From assembly GCA_034003585.1 (NCBI GenBank), contig JAVEYH010000025.1:1-34391 (forward strand): DNA of 34,391 nucleotides, read 5' to 3'. This stretch comes from JAPXSY01 sp034003585 (GTDB lineage Bacteria; Verrucomicrobiota; Kiritimatiellia; RFP12; UBA1067). Each line of letters begins with the position of its first letter. Positions within the stretch are counted from its first letter, which is position 1. Shown piece after piece: positions 27,367 through 34,391 of this stretch. The notes under the pieces are model-generated. The model had not been told where the DNA came from and ran no database searches. It worked only from the letters and a program-made list of their open reading frames with translations. The position numbers and the translations under genes are program-made.

Positions 27367-28308
27367 TCAGGGCCGGCCGGCCGGCAACGCGTGCCGCTGG
27401 CCGAGGATGACACAGTTATAGAGCGCGCGCCCGATCTGGTCGCGTGTGATGAACCGGTCGTCGCAGGGGCGCTCCTCGTGCGACACCACGGTTTGCTCGA
27501 CCGCGTTATAGAGCCGGATGTCCAAGGCTTCGGCTTTTCTGAGTTCCGGGTTGGCGAGGTCGAGATCCGAGGAGAAACGGAAAAGCAGTTTACCCTCCTC
27601 CCAAAAGAGCCAGGCCTCATTGGCGATCACGTTGACCGGCGCCACGAACACCGTTGCATCCGGGTCGGGGGGGCGCGCTTCCGTTGCGGCGGGCGTCTCG
27701 GCCAGGGCCGCGATCTGGCGCGCGGTTTCCGCGAGCAGATGATTCAGGAGCGCCTCCCCGGGCGGGGTGCGCTCCAGACGCGTCTGGAAGAGCCGTTCAT
27801 AGAGCGCGTCGAGGTTGAGATCCATGACGGCATAGTCGCGCTGAAGGACTTGGCGTCTGCAGGTGTCACGGCAGATCTGCGTGATCCGGTACCCGTCGCT
27901 CCGCACGGTGAGTTTGAGTTCGGGGATCCGGTAGTCGGTTTTTTTGAGCGAAACCATGACGCCGATGGCGGGCAGGACCATTTCGAGGTACCGGCTGCGG
28001 TCTTCGGGATCGGCGACGGTCTCAACGGTCCGCAGCCAGAGCTGGTGTTTGGGGTCGCGGTTGACCTGTTTGAAGTCGTCCTCGTCAAGGTACCAGCGGT
28101 ACAGGTGGCGCGTGATTTGGACGAACGCCTCTTCCCCGCCGAGTTCGGCGAACAGTTCCGCGGCGGCCCGGGAGGGATGCGGCGCGATCAGTCCGGAGAG
28201 GGAAAGCGCCGGGGACGGCATGCGCGTCAGGCGGCAGCCGCCCAACCCGGTGAGCAGGACCGCGCACAGCAGACGGCCGGCGGTGAGGCAAGGGCGTGTT
28301 GTGTTCAT
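27367..28308 (-). CDS. Lipoprotein of unknown function
   Basis: A 313-residue predicted lipoprotein: MNTTRPCLTAGRLLCAVLLTGLGGC has a lipobox LGGC, with Cys25 as the lipidated residue. The mature part is charged and mostly helical, with YRWYLDEDDFKQVNRDPKHQLWLRTVE and a CRDTC pair, then beta-rich segments (VFVAPVNVIANEAWLFWEEGKLLFRFSSDLD). I recognise no family. Its ATG overlaps the stop of the upstream gene (ATGA), without a separate ribosome site, so the two are translationally coupled and probably act together in the envelope. The symporter gene follows after 18 bases. Confidence 0.8.
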   Translation of the reverse strand: MNTTRPCLTAGRLLCAVLLTGLGGCRLTRMPSPALSLSGLIAPHPSRAAAELFAELGGEEAFVQITRHLYRWYLDEDDFKQVNRDPKHQLWLRTVETVADPEDRSRYLEMVLPAIGVMVSLKKTDYRIPELKLTVRSDGYRITQICRDTCRRQVLQRDYAVMDLNLDALYERLFQTRLERTPPGEALLNHLLAETARQIAALAETPAATEARPPDPDATVFVAPVNVIANEAWLFWEEGKLLFRFSSDLDLANPELRKAEALDIRLYNAVEQTVVSHEERPCDDRFITRDQIGRALYNCVILGQRHALPAGRP

Positions 28309-29036
28309 GGTGGGGAAGCGTTGGGGAAGGTCACCAGCGGCGTGCCGGCCGCGGCGCGTCGCGTTCGGGAGCCCGTGCGTTTCCGCAGGGTGTAAAAACG
28401 GTTGCCGCCCAAGCGGCCCCGCAACCGGTTGGGGATCCGGATGAAATCCCCTCCGGGATGGTAATACTCCTGATCGGTCATCCAGGCGTAGGCGTTTCCC
28501 GTCACGGTCTGCGGCGCGATATACGTGATGGGCGCGAAGAGATCGGGCGCGGGCACCTCCCCTTCGAGATAGTCGGTGACGAGGGTTTGGGCGTGGCGCA
28601 GAAGACGCGCAAAGCGATCGGGTTTCCCTTGGCCGGCGATCCGTTGCAGGCGGGCGATGCGCGCGGTCACGCGCGGGGCCATGGTGGGACGGCCCCGGGA
28701 ATCCCGGAAAAAGCCGTCCATCTGGCCGCGTGTGCCGCCGGCGGTGAGGATGTCGAACAGCTCGACCGAATCGGTCTTCGCAATCTCGCGACGCGTGTAG
28801 CCGTCCGGGATACGGTGGCGGCGCGCGTCAATCACAAGCAGCAGGGCGCGCTGGGTGTCCCGGGAATCGCTCTCGCTCACATAACCGCGCTCGCCCGGGA
28901 AGGGCGTCTCGTTGATCAGCAGGCGGGCGAGGTACCCCGCCGGGGAGGCCGCAGGCAACAGCAGGTCAGCCGACACGGCGCGCCAAGGCACCGCCCCGAA
29001 GCAAAATAGCGAAACGACAAAAGAGGATCGAAGCAT
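28305..29036 (-). CDS. Exported protein of unknown function, faintly SleB-hydrolase-like
   Basis: A 243-residue protein with a signal peptide (MLRSSFVVSLFCFGAVPWRAVSA). The frame is open to 29372, but the upstream part overlaps the divergent galactosidase gene and its promoter; ATG 29036 begins the signal peptide. The mature protein opens with YLARLLINETPFPGERG (Glu43, Glu49) and ends with TGNAYAWMTDQEYYHPGG and LGGNRFYTL. That order loosely resembles the SleB-type cell-wall hydrolase domain (PF07486), which has an early catalytic Glu and a late GNHVFY-type motif. The similarity is weak and could be chance. Its stop overlaps the start of the lipoprotein gene by four bases. Confidence 0.75.
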   Translation of the reverse strand: MLRSSFVVSLFCFGAVPWRAVSADLLLPAASPAGYLARLLINETPFPGERGYVSESDSRDTQRALLLVIDARRHRIPDGYTRREIAKTDSVELFDILTAGGTRGQMDGFFRDSRGRPTMAPRVTARIARLQRIAGQGKPDRFARLLRHAQTLVTDYLEGEVPAPDLFAPITYIAPQTVTGNAYAWMTDQEYYHPGGDFIRIPNRLRGRLGGNRFYTLRKRTGSRTRRAAAGTPLVTFPNASPP

Positions 29037-29108
29037 ACCGCTCTTCCCAAGAAGCGGCTCCAGTATACCGGAGAACAACCGGGGTGACCAAGGAAATCGC
29101 ATTGCGTC

Positions 29109-29137
29109 TTGGCCGCGCAATCGCAAAGGGGTATAGT
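29109..29137 (+). promoter_or_regulatory. Promoter of the GH2 beta-galactosidase gene
   Basis: TTGGCC at 29109-29114 and TATAGT at 29132-29137 are exactly 17 bp apart. Transcription would begin near 29144, giving a leader of about 29 bases that contains the GGGAGGG ribosome site before ATG 29173. The divergent operon starts at 29036, so this region separates the two transcription units. Confidence 0.6.
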
Positions 29138-29172
29138 GATGGCGTTCGATAACCATTTCGGGAGGGTGCGTC

Positions 29173-31669
29173 ATGAGGGTGACAGGGTTGGGCGTGATCG
29201 CGGTCTGGGGAGTGTGTCTGTGCGGGAGGGGCGCGGACGCGCGCGAGTGGGAGAATGAGCGGGTCAACGCCGTGAACCGCGAGCCGGCGCGCGCCGCAAG
29301 CTTCCCGCTGGCCGACGCGCGGGCCGCGCTGACGCCGGAAGAGCCCGCGACCCCGTTCCGCGTGTCGCTCAACGGCGCGTGGCGCTATCAGTGGAGCGGG
29401 AGTCCCGATGACCGCCCGTCGGGGTTCCAGGAGCCGGAGTTTGATGATTCGCGCTGGTTCACGCTGGATGTCCCGAGCTGCGTGGAGATGCGGGGGTTCG
29501 GCATCCCGATCTATACGAATGTCAAGTACCCGCATGCCAGCACCCCGCCCAAGATCGGCACGGCCTACAATCCGGTCAGCGCCTACCGCACCCGGTTCGC
29601 CGTGCCGGAGGCGTGGGCGGGGCGGCCCGTGTTCGTGCGCTTCGACGGGGTCTATTCCGCCTTCTACCTTTGGGTGAACGGCCGGTATGTCGGATACAGC
29701 GAGGACAGCAAGCTGCCCGCGGAGTTCAACCTCACCCGGTATCTCCAGCCCGGCGGGAATGTGATGGCGGTGGAGGTGTACCGCTGGTCGGACGGCTCCT
29801 ATCTCGAGGACCAGGACATGTTCCGGTTCAGCGGNNNNNNNNNNNNNNNNNNNNNNNNNNNNNNNNNNNNNNNNNNNNNNNNNNNNNNNNNNNNNNNNNN
29901 NNNNNNNNNNNNNNNNNNNNNNNNNNNNNNNNNNCGATGCCGTCAAGGCGCGGGATGCCACGCGGCCCGTGCACTACGAGCGGGCCAACGGCATCGCGGA
30001 TGTCGACAGCCACATGTACCCGACGGTCGAATGGCTGCACGAGCGCGGCAAAAACACCGCCAAGCCCTTCTTCCTCTGCGAATACGCGCACGCGATGGGC
30101 AACGCGCTCGGCAACTTCAACGAATACTGGGAGGCCTTCTACTCCAGCGACTCGCTCTCCGGCGGGTGCATCTGGGACTGGGTCGACCAGGCGGTGTGGA
30201 AAGAGACCGACCGGGTCAGGCCGGACGGCCGGCGGCTGCGCTACCTGGCCTACGGCGGCGATTTCGACGATCAGCCGAACGACGGCAATTTCGTCTGCAA
30301 CGGCGTGATCGGGCCGGACCGCGCGGTCACGCCGAAACTGATCGAGGTCAAGCGCGTGCATCAGAATCTGGTGGTCGCGGCCGGGGACGCGGCCGCGGGC
30401 CGGGTCGAGGTCTGGAACCGCTTCGGCTTCACCAACGCGCGCGCGTTCGACATGCGCTGGTCCCTGGCATGCGACGGCCGCGAGATCGCCGCGGGCCGGG
30501 TGGACGCGCCCGACGTGCCGCCGCTCTCGCGCCGCGCCGTGTCCGTGCCGGTTCCCGAGGTGACGCCCCGGCCCGGCGCCGAGTATTTCTACCGCGTGAG
30601 CTTCCATCTCCGCGGGAAGACGGCGTGGGCGGAAGCGGGCCACGAGATCGCGGCCAGCCAGTTGGCGTTCACCCCGCCGCAGCCCGCGCCGCCGCCTCCT
30701 CCGGCCGCGCACGGCCCCGTGCCCGGCGTCCGGATCCGCGAAACCCGCGAGGCGGTGACCGTGAGCGGCCGGCGCTTCGAGGCGGTCTTCCGCCGCGACT
30801 CGGGGACCCTCGCGTATCTGGCGTACGGCGGCCGGACAATGATCCGCGACCGCGCGGGAATCCCGCACGGCCCGCGCCTGAACACCTTCCGCGCCTTTGT
30901 GGACAACGATAACCAGTTCGGCAAATGGCTGCGCGCCGAGTACATGGACTCCGGCCTTTCGCAGATGAGCCATCACGCGCGGCCGCTGCAGGTCGAACGG
31001 GTGGATGACGCCACAGTGCGGGTCCGCGCCGTTGTCGAGGCGTGCGGCTTCAAGAGCGGCCGGTTCACGCACGAGGCCGAGTACCGCATCACCGGGGACG
31101 GCGCGATCGCGGTGCGGAACCGCGTCACGCCCGCGGGCAGCCTGCCCCCCCTGCCGCGCATGGGCGTGCGCATGATGCTGGACGGCGCGCTGGAGCGCAT
31201 GGCCTACTACGGGCGCGGCCCCTGGGAGAACTACGTGGACCGCAACACGGGCAGCGACATCGGCTACTATACCGGCACGGTGACGGACCAGTACGTGCCC
31301 TACGTGCGGCCCCAGGAGTGCGGCGGCAAGAGCGGCGTCCGGTGGGCCGCGTTTCTGGACCGCAAGGGCCGCGGGATCCACTTCACCTTCCCGCAGCCGC
31401 TCTTCGTCACGGCCCTGCACCACACCTCCGAGGATCTGGAGGGGGCGCGCCACCGCAAAGGCATGGAGCGCGTCTTCAATCCGCCGCCGGCGCGGCCCGA
31501 GGTCTGCCTTTCGCTGGACATCGCGCAGATGGGCCTCGGCGGCGCGAGCTGCGGCCCGATCCCCATGGAGAAGTACATCCTGCGCGCCCGGCCGTTCGAT
31601 TACACCTACATCATGCGGCCGTGCGTCCAGGGCAGCCACGCGGAACTCAGCGACTTGGCCCGGCGGTGA
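29173..31669 (+). CDS. Exported LacZ-type GH2 beta-galactosidase, interrupted by an assembly gap
   Basis: The 5' part (29173-29834, 220 residues) has a signal peptide (MRVTGLGVIAVWGVCLCGRGADA) and the sugar-binding domain: FRVSLNGAWRYQWSG, IPIYTNVKYPH, YVGYSEDSKLPAEFNLT and RWSDGSYLEDQDMFRFSG. After the gap (29936-31669, 577 residues) it resumes with AVKARDATRPVHYER, and FFLCEYAHAMGNALGNFNEYW holds the nucleophile Glu (codon 30080-30082). Small-chain domains follow (YYGRGPWENYVDRNTGSDIGYY, LSLDIAQMGLGG). Compared with E. coli LacZ, roughly 250 residues are missing in the gap, including the acid/base Glu segment (GNESG). The frames on the two sides differ, as expected when the N-run length is arbitrary. 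It should cleave terminal beta-galactosides outside the cytoplasm. Confidence 0.9.
29835..29934. other. Assembly gap (100 N)
   Basis: Exactly 100 Ns interrupt the GH2 gene. Homology suggests about 750 bases are really absent, so the run is a placeholder of unknown true length. Confidence 0.98.
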
Positions 31670-31742
31670 GGGAACGCCCTTTGAAAATCGGGAACAGGAT
31701 CAGAAGATTGTGATATCCTGTGGGGCAAAGAAGGAGGACCTT

Positions 31743-32474
31743 ATGGTCCGGTTGGGAGTCAACATTGATCATGTGGCCACGCTGCGCCAGGCGCGCGGGA
31801 CGGCGTATCCGAGCCTGACGGAGGCGGCCGCGCTGTGTGAGAAGGCGGGCGCGCACGGCATCACGATCCATCTGCGGGAAGACCGCCGCCACATTCAGGA
31901 CGCGGACGTGTACGCGTTGCGCGCGTCGCTGAAGACGCGCCTGAACCTCGAGATGGCGAACAACCCCGACGTGCTGGCGGTGGCGCTGGACGTGCGGCCG
32001 GACGAGGTGTGCATGGTGCCGGAGCGACGGCAGGAGCTGACGACCGAGGGCGGGCTGGACGCGGCGGGTCAGCAAGAGCAACTCGCGCCGACCGTGGCCG
32101 CGCTGCGCGCGGCGGGGATCCAGGTGAGTCTGTTCATCGAGCCCGACGAACGGCAGGTGGAGGCCGCGGCGGCGCTCGGCGCGCCGTTCATCGAGCTGCA
32201 CACCGGGGCGTATGCCGACCGCACGGGCGCGGCGCGCGAGGAGGAGCGGGCGCGGCTGGAGCGCGCCGCGGCCCGCGCGCACGGGATCGGGCTGCGCGTC
32301 AACGCGGGCCACGGGCTGACGGTCGGGAACGTGGGGCCGATCCTGGAGCTGCCGCATCTCGACACGTTGAACATCGGGCACAGCATCGTTTGCCGGGCGG
32401 TGGCCGTGGGGCTCGTCCAGGCCACGCGTGAAATGCTGGAACGGATCGGCACCGGCAACCGGGAGGATGCGTGA
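31743..32474 (+). CDS. pdxJ: Pyridoxine 5'-phosphate synthase
   Basis: A 243-residue TIM-barrel enzyme that condenses 1-deoxyxylulose 5-phosphate with 3-amino-2-oxopropyl phosphate, the ring-closing step of the DXP-dependent vitamin B6 route. Family landmarks are MVRLGVNIDHVATLRQARGTAYP, GITIHLREDRRHIQDADV, LNLEMANN, VCMVPERRQELTTEGGLD, FIEPD, IELHTGAYAD, RVNAGHGLTVGNV and LNIGHSIVCRAV. ATG 31743 has an ideal AAGGAGG site; the open frame upstream to 31710 is not needed. Length equals the usual 240-245 residues. A LysM protein gene follows after 54 bases, instead of the acpS often found next to pdxJ. Confidence 0.97.
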   Translation: MVRLGVNIDHVATLRQARGTAYPSLTEAAALCEKAGAHGITIHLREDRRHIQDADVYALRASLKTRLNLEMANNPDVLAVALDVRPDEVCMVPERRQELTTEGGLDAAGQQEQLAPTVAALRAAGIQVSLFIEPDERQVEAAAALGAPFIELHTGAYADRTGAAREEERARLERAAARAHGIGLRVNAGHGLTVGNVGPILELPHLDTLNIGHSIVCRAVAVGLVQATREMLERIGTGNREDA

Positions 32475-32528
32475 CGGGTCCGGAGGCGGCGGATCCGGCG
32501 GCAGCCTCCCCTGGGCGGAGAGGGCCAC

Positions 32529-33560
32529 ATGTCTTTGCAGCGCGGCACATACGGCATCGAATACGACGAGCGGAGCGGATCGCCCTTCCGGGTGTCGCGG
32601 CTGATCGTCGCGCTGCTGCCGGTGGCTGCGGTCGTCGCGCTGTTCGCGCGCGGCTGCCGCGACGGGGAGGAGGCGGCGCCGGACGACGGCGGGACGGCCG
32701 GTCAGACCCGCTACCGGCTGGCCGAATCTGAAACGCCGCGCGAGCGGCCCTCGCTCTGGTCGTCGCTGTTCCGGCGGGGAAAACCGGCCGCCGCCGGGAC
32801 GGTTCCGGCACCGGTTTCCGGCTGGCGCACGGCGGGCGTGACGCCGCCGCCGGAAGCCCTCGTGCAGTCGCCGGAGATCCGCCGGCTGCTGGAGCAGGCC
32901 GGCGCGTGCGTGGAGGAGGATGATCTCGCGGGCGCGCGGCGGTTCCTGCGCGAGATCCTGCTGCGCCGCGACGCCGACGGCGTGCGGGCGTTTGCGGAGC
33001 GGGAGATCGGGCGGCTGAACGTCAAACTGCTCTTCGCCGACCGTCCGATGCCCGAAAAAATCAGGCACCGTGTCGCGGCCGGCGACGTGGTCAGCCGGCT
33101 TGCCAAACAATACGGGAACACCCCTGAGCTGATTCTGCGGGCCAACGGGATCGACCGTCCCGACCGCCTGCGCGTCGGCCGCGAGATCTGGGTGCTTGAC
33201 GCGCCCGTGTTCGAGCTGACCGTGTACAAGGGCGGCGGGAGCGCCGTGCTGACTCTGAACGGGCACTTCTTCAAACGCTATCCGTTGCGGGTCGGCACGC
33301 CGGTCAAGGCACCCTCCGGCACCTATGCCCTCCGCGTCAGAACCGTGCTGCCCGTTCCCCGCGCGCCGTCCGGCGGCGCGTGGCGGCTGACGCTGGCCGC
33401 GACCGGCGCGACGCCCGAGGTTCCGGGCCTCGCCCTGCACGGCGGGGCGGACGGGACGGGCGCGTCCTCCGCGGACGGCCGCATCCGGTTCGCCGACGCG
33501 GACATCACGGAACTCGGCGTGCTACTGCCCGTCGGCGCCGCGGTGAACATCGCGGAGTAG
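32529..33560 (+). CDS. Membrane-anchored LysM protein with a degenerate L,D-transpeptidase (YkuD-like) domain
   Basis: A 343-residue protein with one N-terminal membrane segment (VSRLIVALLPVAAVVALFARG, about residues 22-42) and a periplasmic remainder. A linker and helical region (about 45-175) lead to a LysM domain (HRVAAGDVVSRLAKQYGNTPELILRANGIDRPDRLRVGREIWVL, about 178-221), which binds peptidoglycan GlcNAc. The C-terminal domain follows the YkuD order: LTVYKGGGSAVLTLNGHFFKRYPLRVG, PSGTYAL, LALHGG with His304, then ADGRIRFADADITELGVLLPVGAAVNI. The catalytic SHGCIR motif reads ADGRIR, with Asp316 in place of His and Arg318 in place of Cys. It is thus probably inactive as a transpeptidase and may be structural or regulatory. 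GGAGAGGG precedes the ATG. Confidence 0.82.
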   Translation: MSLQRGTYGIEYDERSGSPFRVSRLIVALLPVAAVVALFARGCRDGEEAAPDDGGTAGQTRYRLAESETPRERPSLWSSLFRRGKPAAAGTVPAPVSGWRTAGVTPPPEALVQSPEIRRLLEQAGACVEEDDLAGARRFLREILLRRDADGVRAFAEREIGRLNVKLLFADRPMPEKIRHRVAAGDVVSRLAKQYGNTPELILRANGIDRPDRLRVGREIWVLDAPVFELTVYKGGGSAVLTLNGHFFKRYPLRVGTPVKAPSGTYALRVRTVLPVPRAPSGGAWRLTLAATGATPEVPGLALHGGADGTGASSADGRIRFADADITELGVLLPVGAAVNIAE

Positions 33561-33579
33561 GCGAATAGGTGGTGCGACC

Positions 33580-33601
33580 CGGGTCGATTCGATTCGACCC
33601 G
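33580..33601. terminator. Hairpin between convergent genes
   Basis: CGGGTCGA (33580-33587) and TCGACCCG (33594-33601) form a perfect 8-bp stem with a 6-base loop. A 12-bp palindrome, CGACCCGGGTCG, overlaps its left arm (33575-33586), and GATTCG recurs nearby. It lies between the convergent LysM and acyltransferase genes, fitting a shared transcription end, but no T-run follows. Confidence 0.45.
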
Positions 33602-33647
33602 ATTCGCCCGGGCCGTTTCGTGTCACGGCGTCGATCCGGTGGGCGCG

Positions 33648-34391
33648 TCAGGTCGTGGGCAGGCCCCACTCTTTGAGTTTGGACTCGATGAAGGCCACGC
33701 TCTGCTCGTGGGTGGCGCGGGCGCCGAGCGCGGCGGGCAGGATCGGGCCGCAGGCGAAGCGGATCGGCTTGTTGGGGTCGACCGCGCCGAAGTCCTTGAT
33801 CCACTTGCCGGTTTGGAGGAAGTCGGTCTTCACCGCCAGAGGCACGACGGGCACGCCCGCGCGTTCGGCCAGTTTCGAGCCGAGGGTGTTGAAGCGTTTG
33901 CCGTCGAAGACCGCCTGGCGCGTGCCCTGCGGGAAGAGCAGCACCGAGTGGCCCTGCGCCAGCCGTTTGCCGCCCTCCTCCAGCACGGTCTTGAGGTCCT
34001 CGCGCGCGTTTTTCCGCGTCACCGCGATCGAGCCCACGGCCAGCGCGGACGCGCCCACCAGCGGGATTTCCGTGAGGCTCTTCTTGAGCACGATCGCGAG
34101 TTTGCCGAAGCTCAGCAGGGTGGTCGGGAAGACCATGGTTTCCAGCGTGCTCATGTGGTTGGACACGTAGACGACAGGACCGTTGTGGGCGGCGCGCTGT
34201 TCGAAACCCTCGAAGGTGACGACTCCGCCGAGCCGTTCGGCGAAACGGACCGAGGCCATGCAGGTCCGCGCCCACTCCTCGTAGTCAAAGGCGCGGCAGA
34301 GGTGTTTCACCGCGCAACGGGCCACAATGCCGATAATGGTGAAGGCGTAGAGGAAGGAAGGGAGCGCGCGGATCCGGATCGGGTCCTGCTG
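33648..34391 (-). CDS. PlsC-type lysophospholipid acyltransferase, N-terminus outside the window
   Basis: The frame stays open on the minus strand from 33648 to the window edge (247 residues seen). The GTG at 34323-34325 is therefore probably not the start: the residues before it (PIRIRALPSFLYAFTIIGIVARC) form a natural membrane-associated N-terminus. The acyltransferase fold is shown by VVYVSNHMSTLET (block I), VTRKNAREDLKTVLEEGGKRL, LLFPQGTRQ (block III) and GVPVVPLAVKT (block IV). It should transfer an acyl chain to lysophosphatidic acid or a related lipid at the inner membrane. Two motif residues differ from classical PlsC: HX4E instead of HX4D, and FPQGTR instead of FPEGTR. Confidence 0.85.
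   Translation of the reverse strand, partial: QQDPIRIRALPSFLYAFTIIGIVARCAVKHLCRAFDYEEWARTCMASVRFAERLGGVVTFEGFEQRAAHNGPVVYVSNHMSTLETMVFPTTLLSFGKLAIVLKKSLTEIPLVGASALAVGSIAVTRKNAREDLKTVLEEGGKRLAQGHSVLLFPQGTRQAVFDGKRFNTLGSKLAERAGVPVVPLAVKTDFLQTGKWIKDFGAVDPNKPIRFACGPILPAALGARATHEQSVAFIESKLKEWGLPTT

Noticed and set aside
29037..29372. N-terminal extension of the SleB-like gene to 29372
   Set aside because: It would overlap the galactosidase promoter and signal-peptide coding region; the signal peptide at 29036 marks the real start.
31647..33440. A 597-codon minus-strand frame opposite pdxJ and the LysM gene
   Set aside because: Antisense shadow of pdxJ, which is unambiguous.

Overview
The window is a GC-rich (visibly well above 60%) bacterial contig piece carrying 18 complete or gapped genes, plus a gene fragment at each end. 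Gene style suggests a member of the PVC group (Kiritimatiellota, Verrucomicrobiota or Lentisphaerota): many exported glycoside hydrolases, a Tat-exported Gfo/Idh/MocA oxidoreductase beside a TIM-barrel sugar isomerase, a DUF6807 (PmoA-like) protein, a ThuA-like protein, malectin-type domains, and several classes of short extragenic repeats. This placement is inference; no rRNA or other taxonomic marker is present. A 100-N run at 29835-29934 shows the sequence is a scaffolded draft, probably a metagenome-assembled genome.

Layout. 1-183: C-terminal fragment of an unrecognised gene. 203-4219 (minus): a two-gene unit, GH15 glucoamylase/trehalase-like enzyme followed by a fused trehalose-6-phosphate synthase/phosphatase. 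4322-7786 (plus): a membrane-anchored three-haem cytochrome c peroxidase and an exported GH20 beta-hexosaminidase. 8051-12555 (plus): carbamoyl-phosphate synthase in the unusual order carB-carA. 12675-15449 (minus): a beta-helix lipoprotein resembling GH141. 15550-17779 (minus): serS and a NUDIX ADP-sugar pyrophosphatase, separated by a nested palindromic element. 17835-18833 (minus): an AraC-type regulator, divergent from a five-gene plus-strand cluster (19007-25645): TIM-barrel isomerase, Gfo/Idh/MocA oxidoreductase, DUF6807 protein, triple-malectin/Fn3 protein and ThuA-like protein. 25753-29036 (minus): a three-gene operon of an exported protein with faint similarity to SleB-type hydrolases, an unknown lipoprotein and an NSS-family Na+ symporter. 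29173-31669 (plus): an exported LacZ-type GH2 beta-galactosidase broken by the assembly gap. 31743-33560 (plus): pdxJ and a LysM protein with a YkuD-like domain lacking its catalytic residues. 33648-34391 (minus): a PlsC-type acyltransferase running off the window.

How it works together. Housekeeping genes (car, serS, pdxJ, plsC-like) alternate with exported carbohydrate-active functions (GH20, GH141-like, GH2). The AraC-flanked cluster is the best candidate for an undescribed system. Its gene set resembles loci in which a glycoside is oxidised to a 3-keto intermediate and then cleaved, here with large carbohydrate-binding-type modules added. Three plus-strand genes share a promoter-like arrangement (T(T/A)G(T/G)CC, exactly 17 bp, TATA-type -10). 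One of these would give a leaderless transcript.
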